Shown in pieces: positions 24,784 to 36,500 of a DNA stretch of 64,000 nucleotides (its first letter is position 1; each line of letters begins with the position of its first letter). Origin of the DNA: Timema cristinae (lineage: Eukaryota; Arthropoda; Insecta; Phasmatodea; Timematidae); assembly GCA_039000515.1 (NCBI GenBank), contig JBCFYV010000001.1:30984061-31048060 (forward strand). Reading direction: 5' to 3'. The position numbers and the translations under genes were made by a program. The notes beneath the pieces were generated by a model that saw nothing but the letters and a program-made list of their open reading frames with translations, searched no databases and had not been told where the DNA came from.

Positions 24784-25796
24784 GGAGGCAAGTTACACAA
24801 TTTAAACATTGAGCAAATAAAAGTTTAATCAACACATTATAAGGAGTAATTTTTTTACTACACGACCCGAGAGTGATTAGGAAACAAGAAATTAAATTTC
24901 ATTGAACCACAACACCTTTTTAAACATTTAAATTTTAAGAACTCTCGTGTTCTTGTATTGCCAAGAATAGTGAGAAATATCGGCCCTGGCAGCTATTGGT
25001 GATGTATTGCTTAGATAAATGCTGCTCTTTTTTGGGAAATGGGGTAATCTGTAACTGTTACTTCTTTGGATCATGATAAAACAGAGATATGTGCGTAAGA
25101 GAGTCACTTATTATACCCAAGAGTTTAGGACTAACCAGTTACTTTCTGTAGTCATTGAAACATTAGCTGGAATTTCACTTTTGTATTTACACTTTGTGAC
25201 ATTTAATAATTCTGTTTCATCATTGATTTAGTAACATTTAGGGCATGACCATACTTAGAACAAAATTCTGCGACCAGGATGCTAGAATACCAAACAATAT
25301 TATTTATATGGGTCACCAAAAGTGGCTTACATTTGCAATGTAATCACAGCCACTAGTCAGAGGTCATTTAGTATAGCCACTCTAATATATTATAACAATT
25401 CATTGTGTCCTGGCGGCCTAGTCACAAGTATGTTTGTAGCCTTGGTGATCAATGTAATTAAATGTTAAAAATTTTGGATCCTACATTACAAATTAGTAAT
25501 TTACTCTCAAAGAAAAACAAGTTTTCATTTTTGAGGTACATAATTGCATATAATTAAGAATGGGTAGGAACATTAAAAGACATAAAAGGAAAGCTACACT
25601 TTATTTGTCGTAACTGTTTCTATTCTATTTCCTCTACCTTTTATCGTGTATAAAACTAGAAGGGCCACTATATTTTATCTACAAAGAGACAACAAGAAAT
25701 ATTTTTACATTCAATACATGCTTTATTAGTAACTTAAGGTGGGATGCAGGGAATGCAACATAAGGGTAGTGTTTTTCCAGTTTTTATATCAAAACG
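24784..25796. other. AT-rich gene-free stretch
   Basis: No recognisable gene or element. Confidence 0.4.
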
Positions 25797-26052
25797 TTTT
25801 TTGGTCAAAATCAAATGTTATTTAGTAGAAACATTTAGTTTAATTTTCTTCGCATGGTGATATTAACAGTTCTTGAATATCTGTCAAGGGGTGTCCAGGA
25901 ATTTATTGACAACTTTTTCTCTTTATTAAAAAGTTTGTCATCTAATGCCACTATGCTCATGATAGACGTTCAACAACTGTTGATATTACCATGCAAAGGA
26001 AAATTAAACATTATATTCTACTGGAGTAATATTTTATTTATTTGGCCAAAAA
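25797..26052. repeat. Foldback element, diverged copy
   Basis: The left arm begins TTTTTTGGTCAAAAT and contains TTCGCATGGTGATATTAACA. The right arm, inverted, contains TTTGCATGGTAATATCAACA and ends with GGCCAAAAAGG. The arms are about 100 bp around an inner ATGCTCATGATAG segment. It shares sequence with 53281-53550 and 55503-55860. Confidence 0.7.
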
Positions 26053-26548
26053 GGTTTGCTGTAAACCTGTAAAAACACACGCCTTTTCTCACATTCCCTA
26101 ACTCACCGCCCTAATTAACTAAGGTAGAAATGAAGATATTGACCAAGAGGTAATTTGTTATTGGTCTGTTGATAATATAGGAAAACCACTCTCTGACATT
26201 TGACTATTATGCTAACCAATTCGAATACCACCTTCCTATTCAAAATCAGGAATCCAAATAATCCATATTTTTTTCACACTGCTTAGTGTTTGGCTGTGAT
26301 ATGACTTGGAATTACCAGTGTCAAAGATTTTGAACATCTCACTGAGAGATTTAAACACCACTTTAAATAGGGAATAAAATAAAATATACACCACTTGCTG
26401 GTTATAACGCCATCATTTATACCAGGATTCGGATATACTGGAGGTCTTTCTTTATCCCTGAAAAATTGTTATGTCACATATTAAGAGACAAAAATATTGT
26501 GTAAAGCATTATAAATGCGAAAAAGATGGAGGGAAGTAATATATAAAT
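26053..26548. other. Gene-free flank of the minisatellite
   Basis: No recognisable feature. Confidence 0.35.
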
Positions 26549-27657
26549 GGAATTAGAAGAAGAGCCAATCAATGCTGTGTTAGATCCAGGAATTAGAAGA
26601 AGAGCCAATCAATGCTGTGCTAGATCCAGGAATTAGAAGAAAGCCAATCAATGCTGTGCTAGATCCAGGAATTAGAAGAAGAGCCAATCAATGCTGTTTA
26701 GATCCAGAATTAGAAGAAGACCATCAACGCAGCGTTAGATCCAGAATTAAGAAAAAGAAGCCAATCAACACAGCTTTAGATCCAGGAATTAGAAGAAGAG
26801 CCAATCAATGCTGTGTTAGATCCAGGAATTAAGAAGAAGACCAATCAACGCAGCGTTAGATCCAGAATTAGAAAAAGAGCCAATCAACACAGCGTTAGAT
26901 CCAGAATTAGAAGAAAGCCAATCAATGCTGTGCTAGATCCAGAATTAGAAGAAGAGCCAATCAACGCTAGCGTTAGATCCAGATTAGAAGAAGAGCCAAT
27001 CAAGGCTGTGCTAGATCCAGTAATTAGAAGAGAGCAATCAACGCAGTGTTAGATCCAGAATTAGATGAAGAGCCAATCAACGCAGTGTTAGATCCAGGAA
27101 TTAGAAGAAGAGCCAATCAATGCTGTGTTAGATCCAGGAATTAGAAGAAGAGCCAATCAACGCAGCGTTAGATCCAGGAATTAGAAAAAGAGCCAATCAA
27201 CACAGCGTTAGATCCAGGAATTAGAAGAAGAGCCAATCAATGCTGTGCTAGATCCAGGAATTAGAAGAAGAGCCAATCAACGCAGTGTTAGATCCAGGAA
27301 TTAGAAGAAGAGCCAATCAATGCTGTGTTAGATCCAGGAATTAGAAGAATAGCCAATCAATGCTGTGCTAGATCCAGGAATTAGAAGAAGAGCCAATCAA
27401 CGCAGCGTTAGATCCAGGAATTAGAAGAAGAGCCAATCAAGGCTGTGCTAGATCCAGTAATTAGAAGAAGAGCCAATCAACGCAGTGTTAGATCCAGGAA
27501 TTAGAAGAAGAGCCAATCAACGCAGTGTTAGATCCAGGAATTAGAAGAAGAGCCAATCAACGCAGTGTTAGATCCAGGAATTAGAAGAAGAGCCAATCAA
27601 CGCAGTGTTAAATCCAGGAATTAGAAGAAGAGCCAATCAATGCTGTGCTAGATCCTG
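26549..27657 (+). repeat. Minisatellite: 28 tandem units of about 40 bp
   Basis: Each unit starts GGAATTAGAAGAAGAGCC, continues with AATCAA, a variable 8-bp word (TGCTGTGT, CGCAGCGT, CACAGCGT, CGCAGTGT, GGCTGTGC) and ends TTAGATCCA. Units 15-28 are all 40 bp; several of the first 14 are 37-41 bp, many of them exactly 39. In a 39-bp unit the frame reads as a 13-residue acidic repeat (LDPELEEEPINAV). At 40 bp the frame shifts each time and hits TAG in one of three phases. The order of variable words is repeated (units 7-10 match 15-18; 11-14 match 22-25), so blocks were duplicated as well as single units. Confidence 0.95.
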
Positions 27658-28007
27658 GAAGCACTACAAGGCTAAAGACTGATTTGATGGTTAGAGAGGC
27701 ATAGCGGGATTTTGGCCAAGTAATGCTTATTAATTTTATTTTGCTAAAAATATTATCTTCAAAAGAAGATTCTCTAACAAAAAGTTACTGTATTTTTAAA
27801 GAAGTAATTAGATAAATGTATTAAATATTTTTATGATACAGTATTTTACATGGAAATGAAAGAATTTTTGAAAATTGTGTTTGTACATCCAGTAGGTATC
27901 TAAGTTATAGTATGTATCAACACTATTTGTTCCATCAGTAACTTTCCTTGTAACGTGCTTCTTGTATTTGGTGTTGATATGTTTATCATGCTTAGTAGTT
28001 TAAAATT
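27658..28007. other. Gene-free stretch
   Basis: AT-rich; nothing recognised. Confidence 0.35.
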
Positions 28008-28245
28008 AGAACCCTAGCTTAGTCAGTAGCATGTCTGTCTACTGAGCTAAGGGTCTCACGTTCAATTCCTGGCATTGGTAAAATGTGAGTTTATACTTTC
28101 ACGGTGATGAATTAATGGCCGGGGACTGGATGTTGTGTCTGTCCTAGTTTAAGTTATATTATAAGGCATATGAAGCTACGACACACCTAGCAAGCCAGTA
28201 GTGGAAAATACATGGCTTGAATAAAAAAGTGACCCAGGTCACAGG
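28008..28245 (+). mobile_element. SINE family C (tRNA-derived)
   Basis: Head CCTAGCTTAGTCAGTAGCAT with B box GTTCAATTCC. The body has GATGAATTAATGGCCGGGGA and CTGGATGTTGTGTCTGTCCT, then AGTTTAAGTTATATTATAAG. Matching copies on the minus strand lie at 33266-33472 and 41210-41400, and part of one at 57117-57192. Confidence 0.7.
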
Positions 28246-29424
28246 CTAGAAACAGCAATGGATGTAAAGTATTTTAAAATGAAAAGAGTTTTTAGTCTAT
28301 TCGATAATAACTATTGTAGAAAATAATTGAGTCAGCTGTTATAGCGAGGTTTTCTTATAACGAGGGTTGTATCCCTACACCCCAGTATCTGCATAATATC
28401 AAGGGAGCAGGGTGAATTCATTCAACAACTTAGGGCAGTGCATATAGCAGAGCTAAAAGTCTAAGGTTTTATTTGTGGAAAGATCGAAAAAATATCACTT
28501 TTAATCTGTGTTCACAAAGTCTTTAAATGATGGTCTGTGGTCTGATGTTTTATTTCATATAATTAAGTAATGTTTGATTAATGGATTTTTTTTAAATTTA
28601 TAATTGCTGATAACATTCTCTATGATAGTAAAACTGATTTTTTTTTTTCCAAAAAAAAGTTTTATCTCAATAGCCAACACATTTCCACTGAATCAAACAG
28701 AATTTGTTTAATAAAGTAAGTTTAAGAATATATCAAAATACCTTATATGAATTTCATTAAACTGAATTTAAAAGTGATATTGTCACTAACAATAGACACC
28801 ACTGGTGTTTACAACAGTCAGATTTTCTTAAAATGATATAATTATAATGCGATGAAGGGCTATTTTTAATTAGGTATCCAACGCAAATAATAAATCAATC
28901 ACTGCTATTAAATTAACAATGTCTTTATAATATGATTTAGCAACACATTTTTTGATGATGCTAAAAAATTATGTAAAATTTAAAAAAAATTGCTAATAGT
29001 TTACAGGTAAAGAAACTTAAAATGTCATTAGTTTTTTTTTTACCTTGATTATATTTGTTGGAATAATAGTAGTGATATTTAAAGTGTTTTTCTTGTTTTA
29101 GACTTTTAGCTAAATTAAATTTAAAAAGAAGTGAACTTAAATATTATTTATCTATTTTATTTCATTTAAAAATCTGAATATACCCACATTTGTGTGGAGA
29201 GATAGTGCGAAACCATTTAGGAAAACCTTCAGTACACCCAACCAAGATTCGAACCCCATTCTCTTTATCATTGGAAAGCCAGACTAGATGAACTTGAACC
29301 ACTGATATGGGTCTTAAAACATTTGTTAAGCTAAATTAAATTACTAATTTAAGCAAAACGAGGCGCCTTCTACAAGAGTAGCCCACGCTTTGTCAAGATT
29401 AAATCACTTGTATTTGAAAATGTA
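28246..29424. other. Intergenic stretch 3' of Nckx30C with a SINE A remnant
   Basis: No gene. Bases 29175-29310 contain a minus-strand partial SINE A copy (ACCCACATTTGTGTGGAGAG, ACCATTTAGGAAAACC, GATTCGAACCCC). The remainder is AT-rich. Confidence 0.45.
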
Positions 29425-29430
29425 TTTATT
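29425..29430 (-). other. Candidate poly(A) signal of Nckx30C
   Basis: AATAAA on the minus strand, about 130 nt after the exchanger stop codon and the first canonical hexamer downstream of it. Use is inferred from position only. Confidence 0.45.
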
Positions 29431-29559
29431 GCACTGAGGAACAAAAATAAATATTGATAAATAGGCTTCATTAGCTAGCTCTCAAATAATGTAAAACACC
29501 ATCTTAGTGTCAATCACAACAAAATGACTAGAATGTTTCCACCACATCGTGTCATTCCT

Positions 29560-29759
29560 TCAATATTCTGTAGCACACTCGATAGGATTCATATCCCCAA
29601 AGACATTCAGTTCGTAAAGGCTGGCAAAGGTGATGAAGAAGAGATACCATCCCATCAGGATGAGTCCATATTTCTTGTCGAGTTTCCAGCCGTTCAGATG
29701 GGTTGCGACCACCAGGAACAAAACAGTGGAGAGGAGGGAGAGGGTGGAGTAAGTTAGTC
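29560..29759 (-). CDS. Nckx30C: Nckx30C exon 9 (C-terminus; residues 502-567)
   Basis: Acceptor TTGTTTCAG before 29759. Encodes [20 protein letters not shown], then [20 protein letters not shown] and ends ECATEY with TGA at 29562-29560. Two membrane segments, as in the family. Confidence 0.95.
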
Positions 29760-32700
29760 CTGAAACAATTGAGGTGAGATTCAGGATCATAATCATAATA
29801 TTAGGGTATGCAAAGCCCAATTTTTGTTGTTTAGAATCAAAGCCAAATCAAATATTATGTATTAAATGATCCTAGAGACGAATTGAAGCTGTAACCTATT
29901 TTTTGTTTTATAATGATTTTTTTTAAAAATATTTACATAACTTTATAGATACTAAATAAAAACTCCACGGTGTCAGCTTGCATAAAATGTAGTTAAGAGA
30001 CGCATGTGGCCTGCGGGGTGTGCAAAGCTGATTTAAAATATAATTCATACTTATTGTGTGTAGTGAGAATAGGTTTTCATTAGTACTCATAATGCACCCA
30101 ATGTTTATCAAGTTTATTTATATAGTTTCTATAATTATAACTGGAAGAAGGAACAAATAAAAGAAACACACACAATATGGCTTTAACAATGAAAATAGGA
30201 ATATAATTTACACTTTAGGTACACTGCTGCCACTGGATAAAGAGGTATTATTATTAGCACAGCATCTTACTACCCGTTCGGGTTATACGCACTTACGCTA
30301 ATGTGTAATGGTAGGGTGATTGTGAGATGAAATGGAGGACCTACAGTTTAATGTGGAATCCGAACGCGGTGGAGGCCTGGCATTCCCCACATTCACAAGA
30401 AGTCTTGTCAGAGGTGAAGGAAGGGTTCGGAAATCAGATAAATCTGTGCCGGGACCGAGGATTGAACCCCGGCCGCCAGCATAGAAGTCTGACACCTTAC
30501 CCCTAGACCACCAGGTCATCGATAAAGAGGTAATGAAGTATTGAATGTGAGAAGCACAAATGACTGAATAGATTAACCTTGACAGGCTCTAGTCAACACT
30601 TTACTGCCCAGTAATAAAATAATTTAATTTTACCTTTGCTGAAGACATTGACATGACTTCCAGGCTTTATAAGAGCTGTTTGAATAAACCACGGCAATCC
30701 CAAACAGACAAGAATGTCAAACACATTGCTACCAACTGCGTTAGATACCGCCATGTCTCCATAACCTGGAACAAGTGCATAGTTAATATTTTTTTACTGA
30801 GCAGACAAACAAATAAAATACCCACTTTGGTGGCCGCATGGTCTAAGCTGCTTCTCTCGCAATAGACTAGACTGCCGAAGACGAGGTGATAAGGGTTCAA
30901 TCTCAGTCGGGTGTACTGAGGGTAGTTTTACCTAAACGGTTTTCAACTCTGCCTCCATGCAAATATGGGCACACTTTATATATATATGACCTTCCTAATC
31001 CCTAAAACCATTGTTTAACTAATATACATACATACATTATAGCATACCTTCTTTAACAACTGCCAAACTTGAGAGAGCGTCTGGCACGCTCACTCCTGCG
31101 GCTACAAAGGTTAGACCCATAACCGTGTCTGGGATACCCAGGGTACTGCCTGGAATAGACAGATCACTAATGTTTTCTTTGTGAGACAAGGAACATGCAG
31201 ACTTTTGGAAAACAAAACATTTGCTAAAATTGCATAAATTTGAATTTTACATCAAAAAAATTATGTTAAATTATATTTAAAAAACTCGGCTAAAATTATT
31301 ATAAAAACAATATATCCAAAATAAATTATGTAATTAGATAACTTTCAGATTGGTACTTGTAGTAGTAAAAAAAATGTTTGGTTAGGGGTCATATCACATG
31401 TCTTATTTTACTTTATATAAGGGGTGTGCGAAACTTCTGCTTAGTTTGGGGGGAAAAAAATATAAACTTCACTTAAAAAAAAAGATTGAGCTATAGCAAT
31501 GACGCTAATAAAACTTTTGACAGTTAAAATTATCAGTTTATGTTCAATTTATCGCCGTTCAGAGCTGTTACTCAAATTATTATCGATATGAAAAAGATTT
31601 TAAGTAATAGAATTGCATGTTGTGGATAATAACTTGATTTATCAAATTAGGATTAAATATAACAAACAATTGTGCACTAAAACATTTTATAAGTGATTTT
31701 AGTCCACACAGCTATAAATACACCCAATATAATGTGTGTTTTTTTTATTTCAAGTATGAGACAATTAACAAAAAAATATTTATACTTAGAGTTGGCTTTG
31801 AGAATATTTCAGGAACCAGTACTGGAACTTTAATCTAAAAACAGCCCTGAGTGTGATTACACTTGCTGTTGCCATCTTACCTATAACTGTGATCATCCAT
31901 ACCATGATGTAAGAGTAGAAAGAGATCCAAACCATAGACACAACAAACGTGAAGGGATACCACTGCCGCCATTTCTCTTGTTTGCAGTCTGGTATTGTTG
32001 CCCGACAAAAGAAATGAATTGGCACTGTCACGCCCCAAGAGATTTTTGCCATCAAGCCCTCATCAGTTGGCATTATTAAGGGAGAAACCTAAAATAGATA
32101 TGCATGATGAAAAAAAAAAAAAATTTGACTAAGTGAATCATGTTCTAGAATACAAAGCGTTTTTATAAATTGTTAAATTGACCTTATGTGTTGTTAAACA
32201 AATTTTTAGCTTACATTTTCTGAAAAATTAAATAAATAGCATTAGTCTTCATCAACTGTTTTCAGCTTGTGGAAGGGTCAGCTTAGTGAAATGCCTCCAT
32301 CTTCCACTCACTTTCCCACTTTCCGTTTCTGTTCCTCCCAGCTCTTTCTTGGCCTCCCTTGCGGTCTTTTTCCTACATATTGGTACTTCATCTCCATCAT
32401 TCTCTTTGGTATTCTCTCCTTTTCCATCCTCATAACATGGCCAAACCATCTCAGTCTTGCTTCCTCCACTATCTCACGTGCTCCCACTTTTTCCCAGAAA
32501 ACATTTCCTTGAGGAAAACCTATTCACATTTCGAAATATATTTTGCTATATATGGAAGAATCTACAGGAAAGAGTGATAGGAACAAATAAAAGGAAATCA
32601 AACACAATATGGTTTTGACAATGAAAAGAGTAGCACATTTCATACTTTACATTCCTGTCACTAGACAAAGAGGCAATGGGTGCCTCTTGAAGGAAATCAA

Positions 32701-33526
32701 GGGATGATCATCTTCCTTTAGGAAATAGACATTAGCTCTTTGTTCAGTGTTACCAATGTAAAGTGTAGAGCTATTTCAAATTTTTGTTTATGTACCATTT
32801 GACTGTATTAACATAAAAACACTCTCTTAGTCAACCTAATTCTAAAATTGAAGCACTGTTAATCTTTTTAAACCATATATAGCTTGCAACATTTTGTGTT
32901 GACGTAACCAGGAATACCAAGGCCTCCTAAAAGAGAATATAGAAGAAGAGATGGTTTAGTGTGAGCTGATTGAGGAAGATTTCTCAAAGCCTTCACTTTT
33001 CGGGGACACCCAACTGCTCTAACACCTATCTAGCATGACAGCAAATTCTGTTCACACCCACAATACATGATTTTCTGACCTCGTTTTTCTTAAATTAGTT
33101 ATCATTGGGAAGATAATTTATAGTATTAAAAAAAGATCTAGTTTAATATATTTTGTTGCTATACTCTAAGCTACAACAGTCAGTGAACAATAATTTACAT
33201 TCATTACTGTTAACAGCTTGTGGCCTGAGTCAGTTTTTTATTCAATTCATATATTTTACGCTACCAGTTTGCTAGGCCTGTCATAACTTCATATGCCTTA
33301 TAATTTAATTTAAGGCTAAGACAAGCACAACATCCAGTCTCTGGCCATTAATGCATCACTGTGAAAGGGTAAGCCTACATTTCAACAATAATACATTTTT
33401 CAGCCATGCCAGGAATTGATCCCGAGACCCTTAGCTCAGTAGACAGACATACTATCGACTGAGATTAGGTGTTGGATAGTCGGTGGACAATAATAATATG
33501 ATGAATTAATACAGGTAAAGTTCATA

Positions 33527-33561
<35 letters not shown>

Positions 33562-36500
33562 GCACAGTGTCTTACCACCCATTCGGGTTATAAGCACTTA
33601 CACTAATGTGTAATGGTAGGGTGATTATAAGATGAACTGGAGGACCTACAACTTAACGTGGGGTCCGAACCATGGTAGAGGCCTGGTATTCCACAATATA
33701 ATTGTTATAACATACGTTAACGTTAAAGTAAATTAAGAAAAATTTAAGGTTATGAAATTATGTTTTTAATAAAACTCACTGATATAATAGACATTATGAT
33801 AATGATAACTAAAAAGAATATAGATTAATAATGGAAGTAAACGTTTTTCTTATTTTTATATTGATACTTTAATTAAGATATGATCTGCGTCGGTGGCCGC
33901 ATGGTCTAAGGCGTCACTTTCTCAATAGACGATTGCCAATGACAGGGAGATCAGGCTTCAGATCGGAAGGTTTTCCTAAATGGTTTTCCATTCTATCTCC
34001 ACGCAAAACCAGGTACACGTCCTCTAAATTCAACCTTCCTCCGTAACTCATTAGTTTAATTGGTTTGAATGCATTGCAAAAAAAAAAAGTCAATAAAAAT
34101 TAATAGAGCACAGTAACCAAGGAGGAAGAATGGTGGGAATGGTGAAAAAAGAGAGGAAGATGGAGTCATTTTACTTAACTGACCTGATAACAGGCTGAAA
34201 ACTGTTGTTGGGTTGTTGGTTGTTATTGAACTAAGGTATATTTACGTGTGTGTCAAAGGAATCCCTAAAACTTCCATCAGCCCAGACAAGCACTGTTAAA
34301 CACAGCTCAGTTTGAAACTTAATCACAACAATAATTTAAAGATTATTTTACATATTTGTGTAATTATATTGTCACTTTGGTATGGTACCTCATTTGGATT
34401 GGACTCCCTTGCTTTATAATACTCCGTTTGGATTGGTGGAGGTGGGAGTGTTGGAGCACCACTAGGCTGTTGCGACTGGGATACAGGTTCCTTGGTAACT
34501 GCATCGCCTGGAAACACACCTGTATAAGTGGCACATTCAGTTACATACTTTGGATCGAATAAACATTTAACATCTCTATAAAAAAAAATACCTCTAGGCC
34601 TAGGGTTTTAATTTAGAATAGGAGGGATAGCCAACACACTTAACTTAGTGATACTGGAGTAGAAATTGTTTAGATAAAACACTAAAAACACACAGAAACT
34701 TTTTAAGGACAAGCTTTCACTGTCACAGACAGCTTCTTCGTGCCAAGAGATAGACTGATATTCCTGTTTGGACTACAAGGACAACTTATATCAAAATTAT
34801 AGTCAATCCTTGATCACTTTCAATAAGGTTTTAGCTATTTTAAAATAAGAATCAAATAGCCAAAGCTATTATTTATGCTTTTAGTGAGGATTGCTCCATT
34901 TAGATATCATATTCTGAAAATTGAAAAATGACACCTGGACACGGGAATTGAACACGTACTAAGCCAAAGGTCCTGGGTTCGATTCCCGTGTACAGGTGTC
35001 ATTTTTCAATTTTCAGAATATGATATTTTAAAATAGTTTTAACAAGATTTGAATATCACTGGGTTAACTTCATAAATAATAATTAATAGGCATACTTCAT
35101 TGCTTTTATTCCATCTAGTAAATATTTCACTTAAATGATATTCAAACCAAAGTCTCCCAGAGAAAATGGTTGTCAGAAAAGCACATCTCCACAGCAATCT
35201 TGAGTAGGTACTTTTAACGCCTTTTTTTAAAAACTCTTACATACACAAATGTTTCATCCCAGTTACCCACAGTGATAACCAAAATGATGTGCTTGCATTG
35301 CTCTTGGCAGCCATTATTGGAAAGGTTGGGATTTACATCCCAGCAGGATATGGTACATTGAAAATGATTTTCCACATTTGATTTTTAATGTGGCGTTTTC
35401 CACTTTCTTTGCCCATTAAAATAAGTAATTGATAAATCTTGTATTGGAAATTTTAATAAAATAAATTGTCTACTAGTTTAGGTAATGACTTTTCTAAACA
35501 TAATGTTGAATCGGCAAATTAAAAAAAACCCAACAAACTAGGACAGCACACACATGAATAGTCACCCAACTTTAAAACCAATAACTATGGCCCTATCAGT
35601 AAGATAATATGACACACAAATGATTAATTGTTTTAATAATAGAGGATAAAACCTAGGTATACATATCCAGCTTTCCTAGTTGCTATTAAAAAACCAATAA
35701 TATAACAACACTTGGGACCACCTGTTTCTGTGATCCCTGAAACACCCACATTGTACCTGCTCCCACTTGACAACCAATGTAAACGCTTTATGTAGAGAAC
35801 CAGCACTTAAGTGCTTTTATCCACAAGTACAAGGAAGATTCTTTTAGAAAATACTACAAACATTGATAACGTTTTACTTGATTATTAGTGATAATGAAAA
35901 AGGCGTTGATAATATCTATCAAATTCTATCTGTCATATAAGGCACGACCTGTGAAAATTGAACTGTAGGTCGACAAACCATTGTTAAAAATTTGTATTAT
36001 GGCGATGTATCAAAATCCTATCATACCTTTATAAGTGTATCTAAAGAAGAGGTAAATAAGGGATATCAGAGGATTTTTCACTAGAAATTAGCTTGAGGAT
36101 AGGAAATAATTTTATAGCAAAATTAACAATGGTGCCTTGGTAAAATGGGTCATATTTACACATATCAACTAGTATATGACAAAACCAGGGGTGGATTTAC
36201 TTTCCATGGTGCCCTGGGCTGAAGCAGCCTGCCGCCTATATAAGGGGTGCGAAAATTCGAATTTTTATAAGAAATTAAAACCGGAGGTAGTAAATGTCAG
36301 TTTGTAGCTCAGGTTCCAATTTTAGGTTGTTTTTTTTTTACTAGAGGTTGATTAGGATATCTCGGTTAGAGTTACTCCAATGCTGTGTACTCGCCAAATT
36401 GCTTGTTCTTAATTTATTTTTTCGTACTTGCAATTTGCGATTTGCCGCCCTACAAATTTGCTCCCCTGGGCTTTAGCCCATTAAGCTCCCATGTGTAAAT

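Noticed and set aside
26617..27052. ORFs inside the minisatellite as a real protein gene
   Set aside because: They depend on chance unit lengths and switch among three frames; the later 14 units of 40 bp cannot be read through.
29524..29757. 77-residue plus-strand ORF
   Set aside because: Antisense of exchanger exon 9, whose minus frame has clear NCKX conservation.
34323..34517. Independent 64-residue minus-strand ORF
   Set aside because: Most of it is exchanger exon 5; the rest is read-through into the intron beyond the GTACCA donor.
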